54,453 nt of DNA from CAVRJC01 sp964505725 (GCA_964505725.1 CAZDJK010000073.1:1-54453); one strand, 5' to 3'; shown: positions 23,123 through 31,906, numbered from the stretch's first letter. Program-made: numbers and translations. Notes: a model not told the origin generated them from the sequence alone.

Positions 23123-24232
23123 GTGCGTAGTGGAAATGCCGAGGGCCTCGAGGCTGCCGTCCGGGCGGTGCTGGAACAGGTCGAGGAGCCCGACCTGCAC
23201 CGGCCGATCACCGAGCTGGGCATGGTGCAGGGCGTCGCGGTCGACGGCCGCACGGTGGTGGTGGCGATCGCCTCGCCGCTGCCGGGCGACGGGCCCCGGA
23301 CCGAGCTCAACCGCCGCATCGTCGACGCCGCACTCGGCGTGCCCGGCCTCGATCGGGTCGACGTCGACGTCCGCGACATGCGTGACGAGGAGCTCCAGGC
23401 CCTCGCCGCGACCCTGAAGGGGACCGGCGCCCGCACCAATCCCTTCGCCCATACCCGCACCCGGATCCTCGCGGTCGCGTCGGGCAAGGGGGGCGTCGGC
23501 AAGTCGTCGGTGACCACCAACCTCTCGATCGCGCTCGCTCAACGCGGCCACGCGGTCGCAGCCGTCGACGCCGACGTGTGGGGCTTCTCGATGCCGCGCA
23601 TGCTCGGGATCGACGCGCCGCCGGGCGTGATCGACGACGTGATCGTGCCTCCGGAGGCCCACGGCGTCCGGCTCATCTCGATGGGGTTCTTCGCGCGCGA
23701 GGACCAGGCCGTGATCTGGCGCGGGCCCATGCTCCACAAGGCGCTCGAGCAGTTCCTCACCGACGTGTACTGGGGCGACGTCGACTACCTCGTGGTCGAC
23801 ATGCCACCCGGCACCGGCGACGTCTCGATCTCGATCGCGCAGTTCCTCCCGCGTGCCGAGGTGATCGTCGTGACCACACCGCAACCCGCGGCGCAGCGGG
23901 TGGCCCAGCGCGCGGCGGCGATGGCCGAGAAGGTCGATCTCGACGTGATCGGCGTGATCGAGAACATGTCCTGGTTCCGGGGTGACGACGGCACCCGCTA
24001 CGAGCTGTTCGGCGCCGGCGGGGGCGAGGAGCTGGCCCGTGAGCTCTCGGTGCCCCTGCTCGCCCGGATCCCGCTCGTCCCCGAGCTGCGCGAGGGGGGC
24101 GACGACGGGCGGCCCATCGTCGTCGCCGCGCCCGACGACGAGGCGTCAGTCGCGTTCCGCGCGGTCGCGGAGCGGCTCGACACCGACCTCGCACCGCGCC
24201 GCATCGCCCACCCCGAGCTTCGGATCACCTAG
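23123..24232 (+). CDS. mrp: Mrp/ApbC family Fe-S carrier ATPase
   Basis: This 369-aa protein has an N-terminal MIP18/DUF59 domain (residues 5-95) and a P-loop ATPase with the deviant Walker A SGKGGVGKSS (120-129) and DMPPGTGD. Mrp proteins bind and transfer Fe-S clusters. The CxxC present in many Mrp proteins is absent: the equivalent stretch reads ENMSWFRGDDGTRYELFG. The GTG start has no ribosome binding site but is 6 nt from a TATTCT -10. Confidence 0.92.
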   Translation: MRSGNAEGLEAAVRAVLEQVEEPDLHRPITELGMVQGVAVDGRTVVVAIASPLPGDGPRTELNRRIVDAALGVPGLDRVDVDVRDMRDEELQALAATLKGTGARTNPFAHTRTRILAVASGKGGVGKSSVTTNLSIALAQRGHAVAAVDADVWGFSMPRMLGIDAPPGVIDDVIVPPEAHGVRLISMGFFAREDQAVIWRGPMLHKALEQFLTDVYWGDVDYLVVDMPPGTGDVSISIAQFLPRAEVIVVTTPQPAAQRVAQRAAAMAEKVDLDVIGVIENMSWFRGDDGTRYELFGAGGGEELARELSVPLLARIPLVPELREGGDDGRPIVVAAPDDEASVAFRAVAERLDTDLAPRRIAHPELRIT

Positions 24233-24242
24233 CGCGGGAAAC

Positions 24243-24248
24243 TAGATT
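24243..24248 (+). promoter_or_regulatory. -10 hexamer, leaderless DUF3107 transcript
   Basis: TAGATT is followed by 6 nt and the ATG at 24255, so the expected transcript would start at the start codon. Confidence 0.5.
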
Positions 24249-24254
24249 CGGCCC

Positions 24255-24482
24255 ATGGAACTTCGCATCGGTGTCATCCACACGGGCAAGGAGCTCACCA
24301 TCGAGATCGACGGGAGCGCCGACGACGTGGTGGCGCAGATCGAGGCTGCGCTGAAGGACGGCTCGCCGATGCTGTGGTTCACCGACGCCAAGGGCCGTCG
24401 CATCGGCACGAGCGTGGACAAGATCGCCTACGTCGAGGTCGATGCGGACGGGTCGGGCCGGCGCGTCGGCTTCGGCCGGTAA
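24255..24482 (+). CDS. DUF3107 family protein (TB9.4-like)
   Basis: This 75-aa acidic protein begins MELRIGVIHTGKELTIE and ends in a stretch with IGTSVDKIAYVEV. It matches DUF3107, a small actinobacterial protein of unknown function (mycobacterial Rv3208A/TB9.4 type). It probably starts an operon with two ArsA-like ATPases and a histidine kinase; the gap to the next gene is 33 nt. Its near-complete restriction to Actinobacteria supports the taxonomic call. Confidence 0.88.
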   Translation: MELRIGVIHTGKELTIEIDGSADDVVAQIEAALKDGSPMLWFTDAKGRRIGTSVDKIAYVEVDADGSGRRVGFGR

Positions 24483-24515
24483 TCCGCCTCACCCGACGCG
24501 CCACCGGGGGGCCTC

Positions 24516-25469
24516 GTGCCCGATCTCCTCGACCGCCGGCTCCTCTTCTTCACGGGCAAGGGAGGGGTCGGCAAGAGCACGGTGACCGCGGCGACCGCGC
24601 TGCTGGCCGCCGAGCGCGGCAAGCGCGTGCTCCTCGTCGAGGTCGACGCCAAGGGCAACCTCACCGCGCTCTTCGAGCACCCCCCGGTCGGATTCGACCC
24701 ACGCGAGGTGTACCCGGGCGTGTGGGCGATGCAGATGGACACCGAGGCGTCGCTGCGCGAGTACCTCAGGGTCAACGTCAGGGTCCCCGTGCTCGGGCGG
24801 TTGGGCCCGCTCGCCCACGCGTTCGACTTCGTCGCCAACGCCGCCCCAGGCGTGAAGGAGATCCTGACCGTCGGCAAGGTGTGCTGGGAGCTGCGCGAAG
24901 CGCTCGCAGGCCGGGCGGCGTGGGACCTCGTCGTGGTCGACGCGGCCGCCACCGGGCACGTGATCGGTCAGCTCGACGCGCCGCGCGCCATCCAGGAGCT
25001 CGTGCAGGTCGGACCCGTCCGCACCCAGACCGACTGGATGGTGGACCTGCTCGCGGATCCCGCGCTGACCGCGCTGAACGTGGTGACGGCACCCGAGGAG
25101 ATGCCGGTCAACGAGGCGATCGAGCTGGTCGCCCGCGCCCGCGAGCAGCTCCTGGTCCCGCTCGGTGTCGTCATCGTGAACCGGGTCCTACCCGAGCTGT
25201 TCACCCACGCCGACGAGGAGCTGTTCGACGCGCTCCGGGAGCCGGACGCGTCGTCGCTCCTTGCGAGCCGGGCGGGCCCCGGCACGGCGGCGGTGCTGGA
25301 GGGCGCGCGCCTCGCGGTGTCGCTCCGGCGAACCCGCGCGCCGTATCTCGGGGCGCTGCGCGACGCGGTCGACCTGCCGTTGCTGCTCCTCCCGTACCTG
25401 TTCGTGCGCGACCTCGGGTTGCGGGCGACGCGGATGGTGGCGGAGCAACTGGGTCAGGAGCTGTCGTGA
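24516..25469 (+). CDS. ArsA/Get3-like ATPase, first of a pair
   Basis: This 317-aa protein has a deviant Walker A, FTGKGGVGKSTV, and switch elements VEVDAKGN and VVVDAAATGHV. The arsenite-binding cysteines of true ArsA are not present, so arsenic transport is unlikely. The tandem pair resembles the mycobacterial Rv3679/Rv3680 ATPases, which form a heteromeric complex. The start is GTG, and the GTGA overlap couples it to the second ATPase. Confidence 0.87.
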   Translation: MPDLLDRRLLFFTGKGGVGKSTVTAATALLAAERGKRVLLVEVDAKGNLTALFEHPPVGFDPREVYPGVWAMQMDTEASLREYLRVNVRVPVLGRLGPLAHAFDFVANAAPGVKEILTVGKVCWELREALAGRAAWDLVVVDAAATGHVIGQLDAPRAIQELVQVGPVRTQTDWMVDLLADPALTALNVVTAPEEMPVNEAIELVARAREQLLVPLGVVIVNRVLPELFTHADEELFDALREPDASSLLASRAGPGTAAVLEGARLAVSLRRTRAPYLGALRDAVDLPLLLLPYLFVRDLGLRATRMVAEQLGQELS

Positions 25470-26686
25470 CGTCGCTCGAGGCGCTGATGGCCTCACGCGA
25501 GGTCGTGGTGTTCTGCGGCTCGGGTGGTGTCGGGAAGACCTCGGTGGCCGCGGCCGCGGCGGTGAGCTCGGCCGCACGCATCGGGGGCCGCGTGCTCGTG
25601 CTCACCATCGACCCGGCCCGGCGCCTCGCCGACGCGCTCGGGATCGAGCCCTTCGGCAACATCACGAAGCGGGTGTCCCTGGACGCGTACCGCGAGCTCG
25701 GGGTGGAGCCGCGCGGCGAGCTGTACGCGGCGATGCTCGACACCAAGCTGTCGTGGGACGAGCTGGTGCTGCGCCACGCGCCCGACGAGGAGACCGCGTA
25801 TCGCATTCTCGACAACCGGCTGTACCACAACGTCACGAGCCGCTTCGTGCAGAGTCACGACTACATCGCGATGGAACGCCTGTACGAGCTCCACGGGAGC
25901 GGCGACTACGACCTGATCGTGATCGACACCCCGCCGACCCGTAACGCGATCGACTTCCTCGAGGCGCCGGCCCGGATGGCCGAGTTCTTCGGCGGGCGGC
26001 TCGTGCGGCTGCTGACGATGCCGTACCGCGTGAGCGGGCGCAGCACGCGCATGCTCAACGTCGCCAGCCGCCCCTTCTACCAGCTCGCCGACCGGGCGCT
26101 CGGCAGCCAGTTCCTCCAGGACATCGCCGAGTTCTTCCTCAACTTCCAGTCCATGTACCCGGGGTTCGTGGCCCGTGCCCGCGCGGTGCAGCAACTCCTC
26201 CACGACCGGCGTACGACGTTCGCGGTCGTCACCACCCTGGAGGGAGCGCCCCTGCGCGAGGCGCAGCAGTTCTGCGCCGAGCTCCAGGCGCGCGACTACA
26301 GCCTCGGCGCGCTCGTGCTCAACAAGACGCTGCCCGGCTACCTCCTGTCCGAGGACGGCGAGCGCGCCGCGGAGCGGCTCGACCGCGAGGGCGGGGCGAT
26401 CGCGAAGGTCCTCGCCGATCTCCCCGGCCGCGCGGACGTCCTCGGCGACGTGCCCTCGACGACGCGCGTGCTGCGCACGCTCGGCGAGTCGTTCCGCAAC
26501 TACGCGGTGGTCGCGCGCAGGGAGGCCGAGCTGCGCGCCGAGCTAGGGCGCCAGCCCGAGGTCGTCGCGACTGTGCCGACGTTCCCCGACGACGTGACCG
26601 ACGTGGCCGGGCTCGCGCGCATCGGCGAGCATCTCTTCGAACACGCGCCGGACCGCTCCGAGGCCGCCGGTACCATCTCCGAGTGA
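25466..26686 (+). CDS. ArsA/Get3-like ATPase, second of a pair
   Basis: This 406-aa protein has Walker A FCGSGGVGKTSV, LTIDPARRLADALG and VIDTPPTRNAIDFL, the standard ArsA/Get3 elements, plus a longer helical region (about 160-300) absent from its partner. It is coupled to the first ATPase by GTGA and to the following kinase by GTGA. From mycobacterial homologues, a cytosolic heterocomplex of two different subunits is expected; the substrate is unknown. Confidence 0.87.
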   Translation: MTSLEALMASREVVVFCGSGGVGKTSVAAAAAVSSAARIGGRVLVLTIDPARRLADALGIEPFGNITKRVSLDAYRELGVEPRGELYAAMLDTKLSWDELVLRHAPDEETAYRILDNRLYHNVTSRFVQSHDYIAMERLYELHGSGDYDLIVIDTPPTRNAIDFLEAPARMAEFFGGRLVRLLTMPYRVSGRSTRMLNVASRPFYQLADRALGSQFLQDIAEFFLNFQSMYPGFVARARAVQQLLHDRRTTFAVVTTLEGAPLREAQQFCAELQARDYSLGALVLNKTLPGYLLSEDGERAAERLDREGGAIAKVLADLPGRADVLGDVPSTTRVLRTLGESFRNYAVVARREAELRAELGRQPEVVATVPTFPDDVTDVAGLARIGEHLFEHAPDRSEAAGTISE

Positions 26687-28152
26687 CCCTCTTCTTCGAG
26701 CAGGCGCGCAGCAAGACCGCGCTCTGGGGCGACGCCCGCCATCACGTGCAACGGCTCATCGCGTCGTGGCAGCCGCTCGCCGACCTCTGCTTCTCGGATC
26801 TCCTGCTGCTGGCGCCGGTCGAGGGGGAGGAGGGGAGCCGCTCCGTGATCCTGGGGCAGGTGCGCCCGACCACCGGCCAGACCCTGTACCCGATGGACCT
26901 CGTGGGATCGGTGGTCGACGAGGTCGCGCGGCCGCTCGTCGCTCGGGCCCTGCGCAAGGGCGAGATCGTGGAGGGCGACGCGCCGGTCATCGGCTCCACC
27001 GAGCGGGTCCGCGTCCAGTGCATCCCCGTGCCGTTCGGGTCGGAGGTCGTGGCCGTCGTCACCCGTGAGACGCGCACCGCGCTGGGTCGCCAGCTCGGCG
27101 AGCTCGAGCACCAATACCTCGCGTTGTTCGACCGGTTCGCCCACATGATCAGCGAGGGCACGTTCCCGTTCCGCCAGGACGACGACGAATACGAGGACGC
27201 GCCCCGGGTCGGTGACGGCGTCATGTACCTCGACGCCGATCTCTGCATGCGCTTCGCGAGCCCGAACGCGGTGAGCGTGATGCACCGCATGGGCATCCAC
27301 TCGTACACCTCGGGGCTGCACCTCTCCGAGATCGGTTTCGAGCAGGACGCGGTGGAGATCGCGCTGCGCGCCCGCCTGCCCGTCACCGAGGAGATCGAAC
27401 GCGGTGAGGCGTCCCTCCTCCTCCGGGTGATCCCGCTGATGGAGGGCACGCGGTTCACGGGCGCCCTGCTGCTCCTGCGCGACGTCACCGACCTCCGGCG
27501 ACGCGACCGCCTCCTGCTGTCGAAGGACGCGACCATCCGCGAGATCCACCACCGAGTGAAGAACAACCTGCAGACCATCGCGGCGTTGCTGCGTCTCCAG
27601 GGCCGGCGGCTCAAGTCGCCCGAGGCCCAAGCGGCGATCGAGGAGTCGGAGCGCCGCATCCGGTCCATCGCGATCGTGCACGAGACGCTCTCGCGCGATG
27701 CGGGCGACGTCGTGCGCTTCGACGAGATCGTCCGGCCGATCGCACGCGTGGTGGAGGAGACCATCTCCGACGTCGACCGCGACTTCAAGGTGGGTGTGGT
27801 CGGCGATGCCGGCCTGCTTCCCGGCGACATGGCCACGCCGCTCGCCGTCGTCCTCAACGAACTGATGCAGAACGCGGTCGATCACGCCTTTCCGCGCGAA
27901 GGGGGCCGCGTGAGCGGCAACCTACGGGTGGAGCTGGCGCGCGAGGACTCGCAGGTGCTCGTCGACGTCGTCGACGACGGGGTCGGGCTGCCCCCCGGTT
28001 TCTCGATCGAGAGCTCGGGCGGGCTGGGGCTCTCGATCGTCCACGCGCTGGTGACGAGCGAGCTCGGCGGGTCGATCGAGATGGTCAGCGACGGCGGGAC
28101 GCGCGTGCATCTCGCGATCCCCTTGCACAAGACCGGGACGGCGACGCTCTGA
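26683..28152 (+). CDS. pdtaS: PdtaS-like sensor histidine kinase
   Basis: This 489-aa soluble kinase has an N-terminal GAF-like domain (residues 1-150), a PAS domain (about 180-270), and a HisKA_2 domain with phospho-acceptor REIHHRVKNNLQ (His289/290). The HATPase part has NELMQNAVDHA (Asn392) and DDGVGLP. In mycobacteria PdtaS phosphorylates the RNA-binding antiterminator PdtaR; no PdtaR gene is in this window. The convergent neighbour is a WhiB gene, matching the mycobacterial pdtaS-whiB1 neighbourhood. Confidence 0.9.
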   Translation: MTLFFEQARSKTALWGDARHHVQRLIASWQPLADLCFSDLLLLAPVEGEEGSRSVILGQVRPTTGQTLYPMDLVGSVVDEVARPLVARALRKGEIVEGDAPVIGSTERVRVQCIPVPFGSEVVAVVTRETRTALGRQLGELEHQYLALFDRFAHMISEGTFPFRQDDDEYEDAPRVGDGVMYLDADLCMRFASPNAVSVMHRMGIHSYTSGLHLSEIGFEQDAVEIALRARLPVTEEIERGEASLLLRVIPLMEGTRFTGALLLLRDVTDLRRRDRLLLSKDATIREIHHRVKNNLQTIAALLRLQGRRLKSPEAQAAIEESERRIRSIAIVHETLSRDAGDVVRFDEIVRPIARVVEETISDVDRDFKVGVVGDAGLLPGDMATPLAVVLNELMQNAVDHAFPREGGRVSGNLRVELAREDSQVLVDVVDDGVGLPPGFSIESSGGLGLSIVHALVTSELGGSIEMVSDGGTRVHLAIPLHKTGTATL

Positions 28153-28166
28153 GGCGTGCCGTTCGC

Positions 28167-28457
28167 TCAGTTGGCGAGACGCTGCTGCGCGAGCCAGACC
28201 TTCCGGAGCTTCCGGCGCTCCTCCTCGGTGGTGCCCCCCCAGATGCCGGCCTCCTGATTGGTGGCGAGCGCGAACTCGAGGCACTCGGCGCGCACCGGAC
28301 AGGCGGCACAGATACGGCGGGCGGTCTCGATCTGCTCGAGCGCGGGCCCCGTGCTCCCGATCGGGAAGAAGACGTCCGGATCCGAATCCCGGCACGCAGA
28401 GCGTTCGCGCCACTCCGCTACGTCCCACTCGTGTGTTCGGACCCAGGTCAGTGCCAC
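28167..28457 (-). CDS. whiB1: WhiB family Fe-S transcription factor (WhiB1-like)
   Basis: This 96-aa protein has the four cluster ligands Cys22, Cys50, Cys53 and Cys59 (SACRD, RICAACPVRAEC) and the GIWGG turn (71-75) followed by a basic tail (EEERRKLRK). WhiB1-type [4Fe-4S] proteins bind the primary sigma factor and respond to nitric oxide. The GTG start is chosen because the domain begins directly; the in-frame upstream sequence is low-complexity. Assignment to WhiB1 rests mainly on the neighbouring pdtaS. Confidence 0.9.
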   Translation of the reverse strand: MALTWVRTHEWDVAEWRERSACRDSDPDVFFPIGSTGPALEQIETARRICAACPVRAECLEFALATNQEAGIWGGTTEEERRKLRKVWLAQQRLAN

Positions 28458-28645
28458 GTCACGCCTCTCGCTCCACTCGCTCCGCGCCGCTCTCGCGACT
28501 TCAGTTGCTGCTCGAGCTTCTTGCAAATGCTGATTTCGAATCCTTCCCTTCGCAGAATATTGACGGCTCCCGGGGTCGCGCAAGGGCCTGACCAGGAATT
28601 TCTTGCCCATTTCACCGCCGAGGTCCGGCCCGGAGGCTCCGGCGG
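28458..28645. promoter_or_regulatory. AT-richer divergent region upstream of whiB
   Basis: This 188-bp stretch is markedly AT-richer between 28500 and 28565 than the rest of the window. On the minus strand TATTCT (28559-28554) is a candidate -10 for whiB, leaving a leader of about 90 nt. On the plus strand GGAGG (28632-28636) serves the glycerophosphodiesterase GTG. Confidence 0.35.
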
Positions 28646-29350
28646 GTGACCCTGGTGCTCGGCCACCGGGGAGCTCCCCGACAGGCCCCCGAGAACACCA
28701 TCGAGGGCTTCTCGCGGGCGCTCGCCCTCGGTGCGGACGGGGTCGAGCTCGACGTCCGGCGCACCGTCGACGGCGCCCTGGTGGTGCGCCACGACCCGTC
28801 GGGCCCGGTCGGCGTCTGGGCCGAGGCGGCATGGTCGGACGTCCGGCGGCGGCTCCCGGCGGTGCCGAGCCTCGTCGAAGCGCTCGACGCGTGCTCCGGG
28901 AAGCTGGTGAACGTGGAGATCAAGAACGCCACCGTCGAGCCCGACTGGGACCCCGACCGGCGCACGGCGGCGCTGGTCTGCAAATGCCTCACGGGGCGCG
29001 GACTCCGGGACGAGGTCCTCGTCTCGTCGTTCGACGCCGGCTCGTTGCGCCGGGTCCGGGAGCTCGCCCCGGGCGTGCCCACTGCGCTCCTCACCGCGAC
29101 CGGCGACCCGCTCGCGGCCCTCGCCGCGGCTGCGGCGGACGGGCATGCCGCGGTGCACCCTTCGCGGCGTCAGGTTCGTGGAGGAAAGGCGCGGGAGGTG
29201 ACCCAGGCCGCGCACGAGCGCGGGTTGCGCGTGAACGTGTGGACGGTGAACCGCCCGGACGAGGTCCGGCGGCTCGTCGCCGCCGGGGTCGACGGGCTGG
29301 TCTCCGACGTCCCCGACGTCGTGCTCAGCGCGCTGGGACCACGACCATGA
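28646..29350 (+). CDS. Glycerophosphodiester phosphodiesterase
   Basis: This 234-aa TIM-barrel enzyme hydrolyses glycerophosphodiesters to glycerol-3-phosphate and alcohol. Catalytic elements are LGHRGAPRQAPENT (His, Arg, Glu, Asn), GVELDVRRTVDG (metal-binding Glu and Asp), the His in VVRHD and VNVEIKN. No signal peptide is seen, so it is probably cytosolic (UgpQ-like). The GTG start has a GGAGG site. Its 3' end overlaps the convergent lipid-kinase-like gene by 26 bp. Confidence 0.92.
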   Translation: MTLVLGHRGAPRQAPENTIEGFSRALALGADGVELDVRRTVDGALVVRHDPSGPVGVWAEAAWSDVRRRLPAVPSLVEALDACSGKLVNVEIKNATVEPDWDPDRRTAALVCKCLTGRGLRDEVLVSSFDAGSLRRVRELAPGVPTALLTATGDPLAALAAAAADGHAAVHPSRRQVRGGKAREVTQAAHERGLRVNVWTVNRPDEVRRLVAAGVDGLVSDVPDVVLSALGPRP

Positions 29351-30272
29351 GCGCGTCCGGTTCGTAGCGGACCTCGAGCGCGTCGGTCTCCCCGAGGTAG
29401 TCGCCGTCGACCTGCCACGGGAAGGGCAGGTCGGCGTGCAGGGTGACACCGACGAGGTCGGCGCGCTGCGCGACGTGCCGGGAGCGGTTCAGGAAGCCGC
29501 CCCAGCCCATCGCTGCCGCGGTGGCGCGGAGCATGACCGCCGCGTCGAGCGACCGTACGACCGTGAGCGCGAGCGCGCGGTCGAGGCTCGCCTGCCTCGC
29601 CACCACGAGCGCCCGGCGTCCCAAGTAGGTGTAGGGCGACGAGTTCGAGACGACGACGTACGGACCCTCGCCCGCGCACTCCGCGCGGTCGCCGTCGAAC
29701 GCGACGACCTCGGCGCGAATGCGGGTGCGATGGTCGAACCGGCGCACCCACGTGTCCAGCGCGGCCACGGCGAATGCGGGATGCGCGAGGTGGTGGCGCT
29801 TCACCCTCGGCCGCAGCTCGACCTCCGAGACGACGGCGGCGTCGAAGCCGGCCCCGAGGTGGAAGAGGAAGCACCGTCCGTTCGCCCGGCCGAGGCCGAT
29901 GCGCCGGCACTGGCCGCGACGGAAACCGGCCAGCAGGCGGTCGGTGGCGTCGAGCGGGTCGTAGGGCACGCCGAGCGTGCGCGCGAACACGTTGGTCGAC
30001 CCGCCGGGCAACGCGGCGAGCGCGGTCGCGCTCCCGGCGAGCCCGGCGGCGGCCTCGTTGAGCGTGCCGTCGCCGCCGAGCACGAAGACCGCGTCGAGCC
30101 CATCGCGCGCGGCGTCGGCGGCGAGCCGGCTCGCGTGCCCGCGCGCCTCGGTGCTGGTGATGATCAGGTCGTCGGCGGCGGCGAGCCGTTGCTCGATGCC
30201 GGCTCGCACCCGGTCGCTCACCGACGACGCGGCCGGGTTGATCACGAACGAGAGTCGGAGGGGGGCGCCCAC
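29325..30272 (-). CDS. Diacylglycerol kinase family lipid kinase
   Basis: This 315-aa protein of the DAGK catalytic family has FVINPAAS at the start, the nucleotide loop VLGGDGTLNEAAAGL and PGGSTNVFAR, and the C-terminal pattern PFPWQVDGDYLGETDALEV. It is expected to phosphorylate a diacylglycerol, sphingoid or related lipid (YegS/DgkB-like); the substrate cannot be read from sequence. It is convergent with glycerophosphodiesterase, giving a small lipid-metabolism pair. Confidence 0.9.
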   Translation of the reverse strand: MGAPLRLSFVINPAASSVSDRVRAGIEQRLAAADDLIITSTEARGHASRLAADAARDGLDAVFVLGGDGTLNEAAAGLAGSATALAALPGGSTNVFARTLGVPYDPLDATDRLLAGFRRGQCRRIGLGRANGRCFLFHLGAGFDAAVVSEVELRPRVKRHHLAHPAFAVAALDTWVRRFDHRTRIRAEVVAFDGDRAECAGEGPYVVVSNSSPYTYLGRRALVVARQASLDRALALTVVRSLDAAVMLRATAAAMGWGGFLNRSRHVAQRADLVGVTLHADLPFPWQVDGDYLGETDALEVRYEPDALMVVVPAR

Positions 30273-30296
30273 GAGGGCGCAACCCTATCGGCGCCC

Positions 30297-30302
30297 TAGC
30301 GT
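30297..30302 (+). promoter_or_regulatory. -10 hexamer, leaderless uracil-DNA glycosylase
   Basis: TAGCGT is followed by 6 nt and the GTG at 30309, again predicting a transcript that begins at the start codon. Confidence 0.4.
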
Positions 30303-30308
30303 TGCCGA

Positions 30309-31016
30309 GTGGCTCCGGAGGCGCGGTCGCCGCTCGCGTCGTTGACCCGCGAGATCGTGGTGTGCCGGGCATGCCCGCGACTGGTCGCATGGCGCGAGCA
30401 GGTCGGCCGCGAGAAGCGCGCCGCGTTCCGCGACGAGGAGTACTGGGCGCGGCCGGTGCCCGGCTTCGGCGACCCCGGCGCCCGGGTGCTCGTGGTGGGG
30501 CTCGCGCCCGCCGCGCACGGCGGCAACCGCACCGGCCGTGTCTTCACCGGCGACCGGTCGGGGGACTGGCTGTTCGCGGCCCTCCACCGCGCCGGCATGG
30601 CCAACCAGCCCACGTCGGTGGACGCCGCCGACGGGTTGGAGCTCTTCGGTGCGTACGTCGCCGCCGCGGTGCGCTGCGCGCCGCCGGGGAACCGACCGAC
30701 GCCCGACGAGCGCGACCGGTGCCAGCCGTTCCTGGAGCGGGAGCTGCACCTCCTGGCGGGCACGCGGGTCGTCGTCGCGCTCGGCGCGTTCGCGTGGGGG
30801 AGCGTTGCACGGGTGCTCGCCGCGAGCGGGTCGCCGTTCCCGGCCCCGCGCCCGCGCTTCGGGCACGGCGCCGAGGTGACCACCGCGCGCTACGCGGTCG
30901 TCGGGTGCTTCCACCCCAGCCAGCAGAACACGTTCACCGGCAAGCTCACCGAGGCGATGCTCGACGGTATCTTCGGGCGCGCCCGCGACCTCGCGGGGCT
31001 ACGCTCGCCCGCATGA
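30309..31016 (+). CDS. udgB: Family 5 uracil-DNA glycosylase (UdgB)
   Basis: This 235-aa repair enzyme removes uracil and other deaminated bases from DNA. Four Cys fit a [4Fe-4S] cluster: Cys19, Cys22 (VCRACPRL), Cys123 and Cys138. Motif A reads GLAPAAHGGNRTGR, which lacks the catalytic Asp of family 4 and marks family 5. The second motif is CFHPSQQNTFTGKL with the conserved His. It is another Fe-S client in the window. The following aldolase gene overlaps it by 4 nt (ATGA). Confidence 0.92.
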   Translation: MAPEARSPLASLTREIVVCRACPRLVAWREQVGREKRAAFRDEEYWARPVPGFGDPGARVLVVGLAPAAHGGNRTGRVFTGDRSGDWLFAALHRAGMANQPTSVDAADGLELFGAYVAAAVRCAPPGNRPTPDERDRCQPFLERELHLLAGTRVVVALGAFAWGSVARVLAASGSPFPAPRPRFGHGAEVTTARYAVVGCFHPSQQNTFTGKLTEAMLDGIFGRARDLAGLRSPA

Positions 31017-31906
31017 CCGTACGGGTGCTCCAGGGCGTGTACGTGCCCCTCGTCACGCCGTTCGCCGCCGACGGCACGGTCGCGCTCGACGCGGTCGAGA
31101 GCCTCTGTCACGAGTATCTCGCCGCCGGCTGCGCGGGCATCGTCGCTCTCGGCACGACCGGCGAAGCATCCGCGCTCGACGCCGACGAGCAGCGCGCGGT
31201 GATCGACGCGTGCTCCCGCGTCTGTGCCGAGCACGCGGGCCAGCTCGTCGTCGGCGCGGGGACCAACAGCACCGCGAAGACGATCGCGACCGTGCGGTCG
31301 CTGGAGGGCACGCCCGCGCTGGTGGCGACGCTGGTCGTGGTGCCGTACTACGTGCGCCCCTCGCAGGTTGGCATCGTCGCCCACTTCGAGGCCGTGGCGG
31401 CCGCGAGCCCGGTGCCGGTGGTGATCTACAACATCCCCGCGCGCACCGGCCGCAACCTCGAGCCGGCTGGGATGCTGCAGCTGGCCGCGACCCCGAACGT
31501 CTGCGCGGTGAAGCAGGCGACCGGCGCGCTCGACGCCGACACGCTCGAGGTCCTGGCGGGCGCGCCCCCGGGGTTCTCGGTCCTCGGCGGCGAAGACGCC
31601 TTCCTCTTCCCCACGGTGTTGATGGGGGGCGCCGGCGCGATCTGCGCCACCGCGCACGTGTGCACGAGCCGCTTCGTCGAGATGATCGAATGCGGTCTCG
31701 CCGCCAAGGTCGACGACGGCCGCGCCCACGCCGAAGCGCTCCTGCCCGTCGTGCAGGCGTGCTTCGCCGAGCCCAACCCGTCGGTGTTCAAGGGCGTGCT
31801 CCACGCCCAGGGCCGGATCCCGAGCCCGTCCGTGCGGCTCCCCCTCGCCGAAGCGTCCCGGGCGTCGGTCGACCGCGCCCTCGCCGCCGTCGCCGCCGCC
31901 TCCTGA
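31013..31906 (+). CDS. dapA: DapA-like 4-hydroxy-tetrahydrodipicolinate synthase
   Basis: This 297-aa class I aldolase has the Schiff-base Lys167 (CAVKQATG), catalytic Tyr139 in VIYNIPARTGRN, the GTTGEAS loop at 47-53, and PYYVRPSQ. It fits DHDPS, which makes the first lysine/diaminopimelate intermediate. The family includes other pyruvate aldolases, so without dapB or dapC nearby the exact substrate is likely but not certain. It is coupled to udgB by ATGA. Confidence 0.85.
   Translation: MTVRVLQGVYVPLVTPFAADGTVALDAVESLCHEYLAAGCAGIVALGTTGEASALDADEQRAVIDACSRVCAEHAGQLVVGAGTNSTAKTIATVRSLEGTPALVATLVVVPYYVRPSQVGIVAHFEAVAAASPVPVVIYNIPARTGRNLEPAGMLQLAATPNVCAVKQATGALDADTLEVLAGAPPGFSVLGGEDAFLFPTVLMGGAGAICATAHVCTSRFVEMIECGLAAKVDDGRAHAEALLPVVQACFAEPNPSVFKGVLHAQGRIPSPSVRLPLAEASRASVDRALAAVAAAS

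Noticed and set aside
24516..26686. Arsenic resistance operon
   Set aside because: The two ArsA-like ATPases lack the arsenite-binding Cys context, and no arsB, arsC or arsR lies nearby.
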